Positions 8,427 through 17,446 are shown, numbered from the stretch's first letter. The stretch: 64,000 nucleotides of DNA from Burkholderiaceae bacterium (GCA_024235855.1 JACKLN010000001.1:248001-312000), one strand, 5' to 3'. The notes: generated by a model from the letters alone, not told the origin. A program made the numbers and translations.

Positions 8427-9593
8427 ATGAGCACCCGTCCACTGTCCGAGGGCAATCGCCTGCAACGTGCCTATGCACGCTGGGCGGCGCCGCACTACGC
8501 ACGCATGGCGCCAGAGATGCGCGAGCAGGTGGAACTGATCGACCGCTTCCTGTACAGCAAGCGTGGGCTGGGCTTCTGGCTCGGGCTGGCGGGCGCACTG
8601 GTCGGCACCACGCTGGGGTTGCGCCAGTCGGGCATGCCGCCCCTGGCGGCTCTGGGGCTGGCCACCTTCATCTGGGTGGCCGTGCCGATCTCGTTGCTCG
8701 GCGCCTGGCTGTCTCCCGGCAAGTACAACCTGACGACGCTGCGCCGCAAGCTTCCGGTGATCCTGATCCTGGCCATGGCCGGCGGGCTGACCGGGTTCGT
8801 CGTCGGGCACGTGGTGCGCCACGGCAGCCTGGACTGGACACGGCTGTTCGACGTGCTCTGGCGCGGCCTCGGCGTACTGGTTCCAGCCGTGATCGGCGCC
8901 GCCGCCGCCATGCTGTTCCTGGGCTGGGGCGTGGCCCAGACGCGCCGGCAGATCCTGGAGCGCACCGTTGAACGCGAAAAGCTCGCCCGCGAACGCGACA
9001 CCGCGGCCCGCCACGCGGCCGAGGCACGGCTGAAGCTGCTGCAGGCCCAGATCCAGCCGCACTTCATCTTCAACACGCTGGCGGCGCTGCAGCACTGGGT
9101 GGACGTGGGCGACCCCCGCGCCCCCGGGCTTCTGCGCACGCTCACGGCCTTCCTGCGTGGCTCCACCGAACTGCTGGGCCGCGACACGGTAACGCTGGGC
9201 GAGGAGTGCGAAGCCGTCGGCCAGTACCTGCAGATCATGCAGGCACGGCTGGGTGACCGGCTTTGCAGCGAGGTCCACGTCGATCCGGCCTGCGCCGACC
9301 GCCGCCTGCCACCGGGCCTGCTGCTGACGCTGGTGGAAAACGCCATCGAACACGGCATCGCACCGGCGCTGGACGGCGGCACCGTGCGGGTGGACGTGCG
9401 CTGCGACGCGCAGGGCACGACGGTGACCGTGCGCGACGACGGCGCCGGCCTGGCCCCGGGCTGGCAGGACGGCACCGGGCTGGCCAACTGCCGCGAGCGC
9501 CTGCGCCACCACGGCAGCGGGCACGGCACGCTGACCTTGCAAGCGCTGGACCGCGGCACCGAAGCCGTGTTGCACCTGCCGGAGACCGCATGA
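8427..9593 (+). CDS. LytS/AlgZ-type sensor histidine kinase, first of a tandem pair
   Basis: The 388-residue protein has four predicted transmembrane helices (about residues 48-66, 74-95, 110-130 and 143-168), a short coiled linker, a His_kinase domain with the phosphoacceptor His212 in QAQIQPHFIFNTL, and a C-terminal HATPase with the N-box segment LVENAIEHGI and the G-box segments DDGAGL and GTGLANCRERL. This is the family whose partners are LytTR regulators. The stop codon overlaps the start of the second kinase (ATGA), so the two are translationally coupled. The periplasmic portion is very small, so the signal is probably sensed in the membrane. Confidence 0.9.
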   Translation: MSTRPLSEGNRLQRAYARWAAPHYARMAPEMREQVELIDRFLYSKRGLGFWLGLAGALVGTTLGLRQSGMPPLAALGLATFIWVAVPISLLGAWLSPGKYNLTTLRRKLPVILILAMAGGLTGFVVGHVVRHGSLDWTRLFDVLWRGLGVLVPAVIGAAAAMLFLGWGVAQTRRQILERTVEREKLARERDTAARHAAEARLKLLQAQIQPHFIFNTLAALQHWVDVGDPRAPGLLRTLTAFLRGSTELLGRDTVTLGEECEAVGQYLQIMQARLGDRLCSEVHVDPACADRRLPPGLLLTLVENAIEHGIAPALDGGTVRVDVRCDAQGTTVTVRDDGAGLAPGWQDGTGLANCRERLRHHGSGHGTLTLQALDRGTEAVLHLPETA

Positions 9594-10702
9594 AGAACCC
9601 GCTGTGCACGCCGGCCGCCGACCGCGCCGACCGCGTGGACTGGAGCCAGGTCTGGTACCCGGGCCCCACGCGCATCTTCACGCCGCAGGAACTGGCTGCG
9701 GCCGGCCAGGACCGACCCAGCCGCACGCTCGCCATGGCCGTGATGGTGAACTACGCGCTGTTCGGCTTCATGGTGATGCAGGCGGCACCGTCGGCAGCCA
9801 CCGCGGCGCTGACCCTCGTGCTGGCGCTCGGCGGCCTCATCGGCTGGCAGGGCGCGCTGAGGCTGTGGCGCCACCCGACCCGCCGTGGGTTGGCCGTCTG
9901 GACCTTCGCCGGCGTGGTGGTGATCATGGCCCTCGTGTCGGCGACGGTCGAGCTGAAGTCCCTGCCGCGCGGCAGCGGCGAACGCGCCTGGACGCTGGGC
10001 GCCGGCGCGATCCTGTCGCTGCTGCTGTCGGCGGTGTGGTGGTTCGTCGCCGTCTACCGCGCCCACCAGATCGAGGCCCGCCTGCGCGAGCAGGCCGAGC
10101 AGCAGCGCGCGCTCGACATGGCGCGCCAGCTGGCGGCCGCGCAGATCCAGCCGCACTTCCTCTACAACGCGCTGGCCGCGCTGCAGCACTGGGTGCAGGC
10201 CAAGGACGACCGCGCCGCGCCGATGCTGGCCGCGCTCACCGGCTTCCTGCGCGCCACGCTGCCGCTGTTCAACCGCGAACGACTGGCCCTGGGCGACGAG
10301 GCCGAGGCCGTGCGCCAGTACCTGGCCGTGATGGCGCTGCGGCTGGGCGACCGCCTGCGCTGGTCGGTGGAGCTGCCAGCCGAAGCCGCGCGCGCCGCGG
10401 TGCCACCCGGCCTGCTGCTGACGCTGGTGGAGAACGCCGTCGAACACGGCGTGCAGCCGGCGCTGTCCGGCGCCGAGGTCCGCGTGCAGGCCACGGCCGC
10501 CGACGGCCGTGTGCGACTGACCGTGCGCGACACGGGCCCTGGGCTGGACCCTGCCGCCACCGACGGCGTCGGCCTGGCCAACAGCCGCGCCCGCCTGGCC
10601 CAGGCCTTCGGCGCCCGCGCCACGCTGCGGCTGGACAATGCACCCGACGGTGGCTGCCTGGCCACGCTGGACATGCCCCTGGAGGAGAGTTCGACCCGAT
10701 GA
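9590..10702 (+). CDS. LytS/AlgZ-type sensor histidine kinase, second of the pair
   Basis: The 370-residue protein has the same domain order as its neighbour: membrane helices at about residues 46-63, 70-90, 102-120 and 137-156, a linker, His189 in AAAQIQPHFLYNAL, and a HATPase with LLTLVENAVEHGVQ, DTGPGLD and GVGLANSRARL. The catalytic halves of the two kinases are clearly related, while the membrane parts differ, which fits an old duplication followed by sensor divergence. It starts in a 4-bp ATGA overlap and ends in another with the LytTR regulator, giving a tightly coupled three-gene operon. Both kinases keep their phosphoacceptor and nucleotide-binding residues. Confidence 0.9.
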   Translation: MKNPLCTPAADRADRVDWSQVWYPGPTRIFTPQELAAAGQDRPSRTLAMAVMVNYALFGFMVMQAAPSAATAALTLVLALGGLIGWQGALRLWRHPTRRGLAVWTFAGVVVIMALVSATVELKSLPRGSGERAWTLGAGAILSLLLSAVWWFVAVYRAHQIEARLREQAEQQRALDMARQLAAAQIQPHFLYNALAALQHWVQAKDDRAAPMLAALTGFLRATLPLFNRERLALGDEAEAVRQYLAVMALRLGDRLRWSVELPAEAARAAVPPGLLLTLVENAVEHGVQPALSGAEVRVQATAADGRVRLTVRDTGPGLDPAATDGVGLANSRARLAQAFGARATLRLDNAPDGGCLATLDMPLEESSTR

Positions 10703-11487
10703 GCCGCATCACCGCCCTGATCGCCGACGACGAGGAAGCCCCGCGCGAGCAGCTGCGCGCCGCCCTGCTGCAGGCCTGGCCGGGCCTGGAGATCGTGGCC
10801 GAATGCCGCAACGGCGTCGACGCCTGGGACGCCTGGCTGGAGCACGAACCGCAGGTCTGCTTCCTGGACATCCGCATGCCCGGCATGACCGGCATCGACG
10901 TGGCGCGGCGCATCGACGGCCGCACGCCGGTGGTCTTCGTCACCGCCTACGGCGACCACGCACTCGCGGCCTTCGACGCCGGCGCAGTGGACTACGTGAT
11001 GAAGCCGGTGGATGCGCAGCGCCTGGCGCAGGCCGTGGAGCGCGTGCGGCCCCGGGTCGAAGCCCCTGCCCCAGCCACACCGGCACCCGACGCGCTGCAG
11101 GCCCTGCTGGCCCAGCTGGCCGGCCAGCAGCGCCGGCCTGCGCCACTGGACATCATCCAGGCCAGCGTGGGCAAGGAGGTGCGCCAGATCCGCGTCGACG
11201 ACGTCATCTACTTCGAGGCCGACGCGCGCTACACGCGCGTCGTGTACCGCCAGGACGGCGCAGGCGATGCCGACGCCGAGGCGCTGATCCGCACGCCGCT
11301 GAAGGAACTGCTGGCGCAACTGGACGAACGCGCCTTCCTGCAGGTGCACCGCTCGGTGATCGTGGCGCGCCGCCACGTGGCCAGCGCGGTGCGCATCGAC
11401 GAGGGCCACATGCACCTCACGCTGCGCGGCCGGCCCGAGACGCTGCCGGTGTCGCGGCCGTTCCAGGGGCTGTTCAAGGGGCAGTGA
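10699..11487 (+). CDS. LytTR-family response regulator
   Basis: This 262-residue regulator has an N-terminal receiver domain with the acidic pair in IADDEE, the acceptor Asp57 in CFLDIRMPGMTG, the conserved Thr in FVTAYG and Lys in VMKPVD. A proline- and alanine-rich linker (about residues 117-150) leads to a C-terminal LytTR DNA-binding domain with VDDVIYFEADARYTRV and LQVHRSVIVARRHV. It is the only regulator encoded beside the two kinases and is translationally coupled to the second one. Targets are unknown; an AlgR-like role is possible by family, but no target promoter is visible here. Confidence 0.92.
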   Translation: MSRITALIADDEEAPREQLRAALLQAWPGLEIVAECRNGVDAWDAWLEHEPQVCFLDIRMPGMTGIDVARRIDGRTPVVFVTAYGDHALAAFDAGAVDYVMKPVDAQRLAQAVERVRPRVEAPAPATPAPDALQALLAQLAGQQRRPAPLDIIQASVGKEVRQIRVDDVIYFEADARYTRVVYRQDGAGDADAEALIRTPLKELLAQLDERAFLQVHRSVIVARRHVASAVRIDEGHMHLTLRGRPETLPVSRPFQGLFKGQ

Positions 11488-11539
11488 GGCTGTCCTCCTC
11501 CGGGCGCAGGGCATCCGGCAGGCGCGCGACAATCGCCCC

Positions 11540-13234
11540 ATGCCTGCCATCCCCGTCCCCCGCTTCGACCAGTTCTACCGCCACCCCGAGCTGACGCGCC
11601 TGCTGCAGGACTACGCTGCGGCGGCGCCCCATCTCGTCGAGCTGCAGAGCCTGGGCCGCAGCCACGAAGGCCGCGACATCTGGCTGGTGGTGGTCACGCA
11701 CCAGGCCACGGGCGACCACGCCGAGAAGCCGGCGATCTGGGTCGACGGCAACATCCACGCCGCCGAGCTGACCGCCAGCACCGCCTGCCTGTATTGGCTG
11801 CACCAGCTGGTCTGCGGCCACGGCCACGACCGCGAGATCACGCAGCTGCTGGACACGCGCACCGTCTACCTGGTGCCGCGCCTGAACCCCGACGGCGCCG
11901 AGCTGGCGCTGGCCGACCGCCCGCGCCACATCCGCAGCAGCACCCGCCCCTACCCCTGGGACGAGGACCCGGTGGACGGCCTGACGGTGGAGGACGTGGA
12001 CGGCGACGGCCGCATCCTGAGCATGCGCATCCCCGACCCGCACGGGCCGTACAAGAAGCACCCCGACGAGCCGCGGCTGATGGTGCCGCGCGCACCGGGC
12101 GAGTTCGGCGGCGAGTACTTCCGCGTGGTGCCCGAGGGCCTGCTGGAGAACTACGACGGCCTGAGCATCAAGGTCAACAAGGACCGGGAAGGCCTGGACC
12201 TGAACCGCAACTTCCCCGCCTACTGGCGGCAGGAGTTCGAGCAGGTCGGCGCCGGCCCCTACCCCACCAGCGAACCCGAGGTGCGGGCGATGGTGGACTT
12301 CATCGTCAAGCACCCCAACATCGGTGCGGCGGTGAGCTTCCACACCCACAGCGGCGTGATCCTGCGGCCCATGGGCACGCAGAGCGACGACGACATGACG
12401 CCGGAGGACCTGTGGGTCTACCAGCGCCTGAGCGACCTCGGCGCCCAGCTCACCGGCTACCCGGCCATCAGCATCTGGCACGACTTCAAGTACCACCCCA
12501 AGGAAGTCATCACCGGCACCCAGGACTGGGTCTACGAGCACCTGGGCGCGCTGTTCTGGACGGTGGAGATCTGGGCGCCGAACAAGGAAGCCGGCATCAC
12601 CGACTACAAGTGGGTGGACTGGTACCGTGACCACCCGGTGGAGGACGACCTCAAGCTGCTGAAGTGGAGCGACGAGCAGTGCGGCGGCCAGGCCTACGTG
12701 GACTGGCGGCCGTTCCGCCACCCGCAGCTGGGCATGGTGGAGATCGGCGGCTGGGACAAGATGAACTACTGGCGCAATCCGCCGCCCGCGCTGCGCGAGC
12801 GCGAGGCGGCGCGCTTCCCGGCCTGGCTGACCACGCTGGGCCTGAGCCTGCCGAAGCTGGAGGTGCTGCGCACCGAGGTGCGCGCGCTCGGCCCCGACAC
12901 CTGGCGCGTGCGCTTCGCGGTGGCCAACGCCGGCTACCTGCCCAGCCACGTGAGCCAGCGCGCCATCGAGCGCAAGACCGTGCGCGGCACGGTCTTCACC
13001 ATCCACCTGCCCGAAGGCGCCACCCTGGTCAGCGGCAAGCCGCGCGAGAGAAAAGGCCACCTGGCCGGCCATGCGCCCAAGGCCACGCTGCTGGCCTTCC
13101 TGCCCACGCGCGAACTCACCGGCGACCGCGCCGTGGCCGAGTGGATCGTCAAGGCCCCGGTGGGCACGAGGCTGGGGCTGAGCGCCAGCGCCGACCGGGC
13201 GGGGGCGGTGCACACGGAAGTGACGCTGGATTGA
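11540..13234 (+). CDS. M14-family zinc carboxypeptidase
   Basis: The 564-residue protein has the M14 zinc site: His73 and Glu76 in DGNIHAAELTAS, a third His in VSFHTHSGV, the substrate-binding segment LDLNRNFPAYW, and the catalytic Glu in LFWTVEIWAPN. A C-terminal region of about 150 residues looks like an added beta-sandwich domain, with VRFAVANAGYLPSHV typical of such modules. No signal peptide is seen, so the enzyme is probably cytoplasmic, or the true start lies elsewhere. It follows the LytTR operon by 52 bp. Bacterial members act on peptides or peptidoglycan fragments, but the substrate here is unknown. Confidence 0.88.
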   Translation: MPAIPVPRFDQFYRHPELTRLLQDYAAAAPHLVELQSLGRSHEGRDIWLVVVTHQATGDHAEKPAIWVDGNIHAAELTASTACLYWLHQLVCGHGHDREITQLLDTRTVYLVPRLNPDGAELALADRPRHIRSSTRPYPWDEDPVDGLTVEDVDGDGRILSMRIPDPHGPYKKHPDEPRLMVPRAPGEFGGEYFRVVPEGLLENYDGLSIKVNKDREGLDLNRNFPAYWRQEFEQVGAGPYPTSEPEVRAMVDFIVKHPNIGAAVSFHTHSGVILRPMGTQSDDDMTPEDLWVYQRLSDLGAQLTGYPAISIWHDFKYHPKEVITGTQDWVYEHLGALFWTVEIWAPNKEAGITDYKWVDWYRDHPVEDDLKLLKWSDEQCGGQAYVDWRPFRHPQLGMVEIGGWDKMNYWRNPPPALREREAARFPAWLTTLGLSLPKLEVLRTEVRALGPDTWRVRFAVANAGYLPSHVSQRAIERKTVRGTVFTIHLPEGATLVSGKPRERKGHLAGHAPKATLLAFLPTRELTGDRAVAEWIVKAPVGTRLGLSASADRAGAVHTEVTLD

Positions 13235-13245
13235 GACCGGCGTGG

Positions 13246-13724
13246 CGGCTTTCGACCCAAAGCGGGCGACCGTTTGTCCCCAACGCCGCCGTTCAGCGTT
13301 TTGGGGGTCGGGCAGGCGTTCTCCGGCCCACGCTCGCGGGGCGCTGCCCGCTGTGCTGCCACCGACGAGGCTTCAACACCGGCGTCTGTCTGTCGCCGAC
13401 GAGGCGACCGCGAATGGGTCCTGCGCCCGCCAGGCCGAGACCCCGCCCTCTTCGTGCGCCGCGGCATCTGGCCTGAGGAACAGCGAGCAGGTGTCGCAGG
13501 GTGGCGGTGGCGCCCGCGGGCGCAGGACCCATTCGCGGTCGCCTGGACGCTGACGCACCACTGGCGGCGTTGAAGCCTCGGCCGCGGATGAACCATGGCA
13601 GCGCCCCGCGAGCGTGGGCCGGAGAACGCGGGCGACGCCGCCGCCCTGCTGCAGCGGCGGTGGAGCGCGAGGACCACGAGCGTTCAAACATGAAGGACCG
13701 CAACGGGTCGAAAGCTGCCGCAGA
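13246..13724. repeat. long intergenic inverted-repeat element, copy A
   Basis: The gap 13235-13748 holds no convincing gene but is built from inverted repeats. The outer ends are related in inverse orientation (GCGGCTTTCGACCC at 13246 and GGGTCGAAAGCTGC near 13705). A 32-bp block at 13317-13348 is repeated in inverse orientation within 13597-13630. A 29-bp block at 13402-13430, containing CGAATGGGTCCTGCGC, is perfectly inverted at 13516-13544. The arms could fold into one very long hairpin with a loop of about 85 bases. The same blocks occur in copy B at 57285-57722. No transposase is present, so it may be a MITE-like or other non-autonomous element. It sits just upstream of the molybdenum hydroxylase operon. 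Confidence 0.85.
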
Positions 13725-13748
13725 CAGCTCGCACCGGGCCCAGTGACC

Positions 13749-14234
13749 ATGCAACTCGACATCAACGGCCAGCCTCACGACCTCGACGATGCCCTCGCCG
13801 ATCCGGCGATGCCGCTGCTGTGGGCCCTGCGCGACCTGCTCGGGCTCACCGGCACCAAGTTCGGCTGCGGCATCGGCGCCTGCGGTGCCTGCACCGTGCA
13901 CGTGGACGGGCATGCGGTGCGCAGCTGCGTGACCCCCTTGTCGGCGGTGCAGGGCAAGCGCGTGCGCACCATCGAGAGCCTGCGGGGCGACGACGGGCCG
14001 CACCCGGTGCAGGCGGCCTGGATCGCCCACCAGGTGCCGCAGTGCGGCTGGTGCCAGAGCGGTGTGCTGATGGCCGCGGCCGCCCTGCTGGCGCGCCGGC
14101 CCAACCCCAGCGATGCCGAGATCGACGCCGCGCTGGGCAACCTCTGCCGCTGCGGCACCACGCCACGCTGGCGCGCCGCCATCCGCGAAGCGGCCGAACG
14201 CATGCCCCGCCGCGCGCCGCGGTTGCTGGGCTGA
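13749..14234 (+). CDS. 2Fe-2S subunit of a molybdenum hydroxylase (IorA-like)
   Basis: The 161-residue protein is the iron-sulfur subunit of a xanthine oxidase-family enzyme. The N-terminal ferredoxin-type cluster is held by Cys residues in FGCGIGACGACTVH and the later RSC; the helical C-terminal domain carries the second cluster in CGWCQSG and LCRCGTT. It passes electrons from the molybdenum cofactor of the large subunit (starting 6 bp downstream) to an acceptor. There is no FAD subunit gene, the arrangement seen in isoquinoline 1-oxidoreductase and some aldehyde dehydrogenases that use cytochromes. The long repeat element A lies directly upstream, so the promoter must lie in or next to it. 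Confidence 0.92.
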   Translation: MQLDINGQPHDLDDALADPAMPLLWALRDLLGLTGTKFGCGIGACGACTVHVDGHAVRSCVTPLSAVQGKRVRTIESLRGDDGPHPVQAAWIAHQVPQCGWCQSGVLMAAAALLARRPNPSDAEIDAALGNLCRCGTTPRWRAAIREAAERMPRRAPRLLG

Positions 14235-14240
14235 GCGCCC

Positions 14241-16517
14241 ATGAAGCGCCGCACCCTGCTGCTCGCCGGCGCCGGCGCCACCGGCGCGCTGGTCGTCGGC
14301 TTCGCCGCGCTGCCGCCGCGCAGCCGGCTCGGCGAGCCCGACTCGCTCGAAGGCGCGCCGGAGGTGGCGCTCAACGGCTGGATCCGCATCGGCGCCGACG
14401 GCGCGGTGCAGCTGGTGATGCCGCGCTCGGAGATGGGCCAGGGCGTGCACACCGCGCTGACGATGCTGGTGGCCGAGGAGCTGGACGTGGCCGTGGACGC
14501 CGTGCAGCGCGTGCCCGCCGGCTTCGACAGCCTGTACGGCAACGTCGCGATGTTCGTCGGCGGCCTGCCGCTGCACCCGCGGGACCGCGAGCACCCCAGC
14601 GCCGGCGTGCGCGCCACCGAGTGGATGGTGCGCAAGCTCGCGCGCGAACTCGGGCTCAACGCCACCGGCGGCTCCACCAGCGTGGCCGACCTGTGGGAGC
14701 CGCTGCGCCTGGCCGCGGCCACCGCGCGCGCCAAGCTGCTCGGGGCCGCCTCGCTCGAATGGCGGCTGCCGGTGGCCGAGATGCGCTGCGAGAACGGCGT
14801 CATCCAGCATCCGGCCTCGGGCCAGCGCGCCGGCTTCCAAGAGCTGGCCGCGCGTGCGGCCCTCACGCCGGTCAGCGGGGTGCAACCCAAGCCCCGCCGT
14901 GCCTGGCGCGCGATCGGCCAGGCCGTGCCACGGGTGGACACCGCCGCCAAGGTCGATGGCAGCGCCGGCTTCGGGCTGGACGTGCGCCAGCCCGGCCAGT
15001 GGTTCGCCGTCATCCGCCACGCGCCAGCGCTCGGTGGCAGCCCGGGCGCGGTGGACGTGACCCCGGCCCTGGCCCTGCCCGGTGTCGAGCGCGTGGTACG
15101 GCTGCCGCCCTACGCTGCCGCCGGCGGTGCCGACGCCGCGATAGCGGTCGTCGGCCGCACCACTTGGCATGCGATGCAGGGTGCGCGCGCCTTGCGCGTG
15201 GAACCGCGCGGCCGACCGGCGGGCGACCTGGACAGCGCCGCCATTGCGCAAACGCTGGCCAAGACGGCGCGCGCTGGCGGTGGCCAGGCCTTCCACGCGC
15301 GCGGCGACGCCAGCGCCGCACTCGCCGACGCCGCGCGAAGCGTGGAGGCGCTGTACGAGGCGCCCTACCTGGCCCACGTCACGCTCGAGCCGCCGAACTG
15401 CACGGCCCGGGTGGCCGAGGGCCGCGGCACGCTGTGGCTGCCCACGCAGGTGCCGGGGCTGGCCCGCGCCGCAGCCGCCCGCGTGGCCGGCGTGGACGAG
15501 GACGCCGTGGACGTGCACGTCAGCTTCCTCGGTGGTGGCTTCGGCCGCCGGCTGGAGGTGGACGTGGTGGCGCAGGCCGTGCGCATCGCGATGGAGTGCG
15601 GCGGACGGCCGGTGCAGCTGGTCTGGCCGCGTGACGAGGACATCGGCCACGATTTCTACCGCCCGGCCGCTGCGGCCTGGCTCCGCGCCGGGCTCGATGC
15701 CGACGGCCGCTTGACCGCGCTGGATTGGCACAGCGCCGGAGATGCCATCAGCCCGCGCTGGATGGCACGCACGCTGCCGGCGCTGGCCGGCCCGTTCGAC
15801 CTGCCGGACAAGACCACCGCCGAAGGTCTGTACGACCTGCCCTACGCCGTGCCGCACCAGCGCATCGCCCACACCGCCACGCGCAGCGGCGTGCCGGTGG
15901 GCTACTGGCGCGCGGTGGGTCATTCGCACAACGCCTTCTTCAGCGAGGGCTTCGTGGACGAGCTGGCCCATGCCGTAGGCGCCGACCCGCTGGCCTTCAG
16001 ACTGAATCTGCTGGCCGACGCACCGCGACACCGCGCCGTGCTCACCCTGGCGGCCGAGCGTGCCGGCTGGGGCACGCCGCTGCCCGAGGGCCGTGCACGC
16101 GGCCTGGCGCTGCACGAGAGCTTCGGCAGCATCGTGGCCATGGTCATCGAGGTCTCGGCCCGCGACGGCCGGCCGCATGCCGAGCGCGTGGTCGCCGCCG
16201 TGGACTGCGGCACCGTGGTCCACCCCGACGGCGTGGCGCAGCAGCTGGAGTCGGCGGTGATGTTCGGCCTGGCCGCGGCGCTGCACGGGCGGGTGGACAT
16301 CGTCGGCGGCGTCGTGCAGCAGAAGAACCTGCCGGACCTGCCGCTGCTCACGCTGGCCGACACGCCGGCCATCGAGACCCATGTGGTGGCCAGCGAGCAC
16401 CCGCCCACCGGCATGGGCGAACCGGGCCTGCCGCCGGTGGCGCCGGCGCTGGCGAACGGCTGGTTCGCGCTCACCGGGCATCGGCTGCGCAAGCTGCCGC
16501 TGGGGACGCCCGCATGA
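14241..16517 (+). CDS. molybdopterin-binding subunit of a molybdenum hydroxylase (IorB-like)
   Basis: The 758-residue protein begins MKRRTLLLAGAGATGALVVG, a Tat-like signal that suggests export of the folded enzyme with its partner. Segments typical of the family are PRSEMGQGVHTALTMLVAEE near residue 60, the hinge region PRVDTAAKVDGSAGFGLDV, HVTLEPPNCTA, SFLGGGFGRRLEVD near residue 430 and GMGEPGLPPVAPALANG at the end, where the Glu is the catalytic base of the family. IorB-type subunits are split into two molybdopterin domains without FAD. Likely substrates are N-heterocycles or aldehydes, but the sequence does not decide. The downstream kinase-like gene overlaps by 4 bp. Confidence 0.9.
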   Translation: MKRRTLLLAGAGATGALVVGFAALPPRSRLGEPDSLEGAPEVALNGWIRIGADGAVQLVMPRSEMGQGVHTALTMLVAEELDVAVDAVQRVPAGFDSLYGNVAMFVGGLPLHPRDREHPSAGVRATEWMVRKLARELGLNATGGSTSVADLWEPLRLAAATARAKLLGAASLEWRLPVAEMRCENGVIQHPASGQRAGFQELAARAALTPVSGVQPKPRRAWRAIGQAVPRVDTAAKVDGSAGFGLDVRQPGQWFAVIRHAPALGGSPGAVDVTPALALPGVERVVRLPPYAAAGGADAAIAVVGRTTWHAMQGARALRVEPRGRPAGDLDSAAIAQTLAKTARAGGGQAFHARGDASAALADAARSVEALYEAPYLAHVTLEPPNCTARVAEGRGTLWLPTQVPGLARAAAARVAGVDEDAVDVHVSFLGGGFGRRLEVDVVAQAVRIAMECGGRPVQLVWPRDEDIGHDFYRPAAAAWLRAGLDADGRLTALDWHSAGDAISPRWMARTLPALAGPFDLPDKTTAEGLYDLPYAVPHQRIAHTATRSGVPVGYWRAVGHSHNAFFSEGFVDELAHAVGADPLAFRLNLLADAPRHRAVLTLAAERAGWGTPLPEGRARGLALHESFGSIVAMVIEVSARDGRPHAERVVAAVDCGTVVHPDGVAQQLESAVMFGLAAALHGRVDIVGGVVQQKNLPDLPLLTLADTPAIETHVVASEHPPTGMGEPGLPPVAPALANGWFALTGHRLRKLPLGTPA

Positions 16518-17446
16518 CACTGCCCGCAGAGATCGGCATCGCCGAGTTCGACGCGCTGCACGACGACCCGCCGCGCTGGCGCGACGACGTGGCCGCCATC
16601 GCGGCACGCCTGTCATCCGACGTGGTGCAGCCGATGACCGAAGGCACGGCGCTGGTGGCGCTGGTGGGCCCGGCGCATGTGCTCAAGGTCTACCCGCCCT
16701 TCCTGCACGACCACTTTGCCTTCGAGCGCGCGATGCTGCGCCATGCCGAAGGCCGGCTGCCCATCCCCACGCCGGTGCTGGTGGCCGACGGCACCGCCGG
16801 CGACGCAGGCGCATGGCCCTGGCTGTGGATGACGCAGCTGCGCGGCGAACCGCTGGGCGACGCATGGCCGCGGCTGGACGAACCGGCCCGCGAGGCGGTG
16901 TTGCGCCAGATCGGCGCCACGATGACCGCCGTGCATGCGCTGCCGGTCGACCCGCTGCGTCCCTGGGCACCGCCGTGGCCGGAGTTCCTGCAGCGCCAGC
17001 GCGATGGTTGCGCGCGGCGACAGACGCGCACCGGCCTGCCCGCGCACCTGCTGGCGCAGCTGGCGGGGTTTCTGGACGGTCCGCTGCCCATCTCGCCGGA
17101 GGAAGTCGACGTGCCGCTGACCGGCGAATACACGCCGATGAACCTGCTGCACGACCCGGCGCAGCCGGGCCGCCTGAGCGCGATGTTCGACTTCGGCGAC
17201 GGTCTCGTGGGCCCGCGCGCCTACGACTGGCTGGGCCCGATGTGCTTCCTGGCCGCGGGCAGCGCGTCGCGGCTCGACGCGCTGTTCGACGGCTACGCTG
17301 GCCGGCCGTTCGACCGCACGCTGCGCGAGCCGCTGCTGCGCCTGCTGCTGCTGCACCGCTACAGCTGCCTGCCGGCGCAGATCGCCTGCCCGGGCTGGGC
17401 CGAAGCGCCGAACTTCCCCGCGCTGGCGGCACGGATCTGGCCCTGA
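16514..17446 (+). CDS. APH-fold phosphotransferase-like protein with altered catalytic loop
   Basis: The 310-residue protein has the aminoglycoside phosphotransferase / small-molecule kinase fold. The ATP-binding Lys58 lies in HVLKVYPPF, and a DFGD metal-binding motif is at about residues 226-229. The catalytic loop, usually HxDxxxxN, reads TGEYTPMNLL at 203-212, so the usual His and Asp positions hold Thr203 and Glu205, while Asn210 is kept. Glu may replace Asp as base, or the protein may be inactive as a kinase. It is coupled to the molybdenum hydroxylase by an ATGA overlap, so a role tied to that enzyme or its substrate is likely. Antibiotic resistance is not implied. Confidence 0.78.
   Translation: MTLPAEIGIAEFDALHDDPPRWRDDVAAIAARLSSDVVQPMTEGTALVALVGPAHVLKVYPPFLHDHFAFERAMLRHAEGRLPIPTPVLVADGTAGDAGAWPWLWMTQLRGEPLGDAWPRLDEPAREAVLRQIGATMTAVHALPVDPLRPWAPPWPEFLQRQRDGCARRQTRTGLPAHLLAQLAGFLDGPLPISPEEVDVPLTGEYTPMNLLHDPAQPGRLSAMFDFGDGLVGPRAYDWLGPMCFLAAGSASRLDALFDGYAGRPFDRTLREPLLRLLLLHRYSCLPAQIACPGWAEAPNFPALAARIWP

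Noticed and set aside
13293..16616. Very long minus-strand open frame (1107 codons) opposite the molybdenum hydroxylase
   Set aside because: It runs antisense to two well-supported subunit genes, has the composition of a shadow frame, and crosses the inverted-repeat element.
16514..17446. Aminoglycoside resistance gene
   Set aside because: The fold is APH-like, but the catalytic loop is altered and the gene is coupled to a molybdenum hydroxylase; resistance is not supported.
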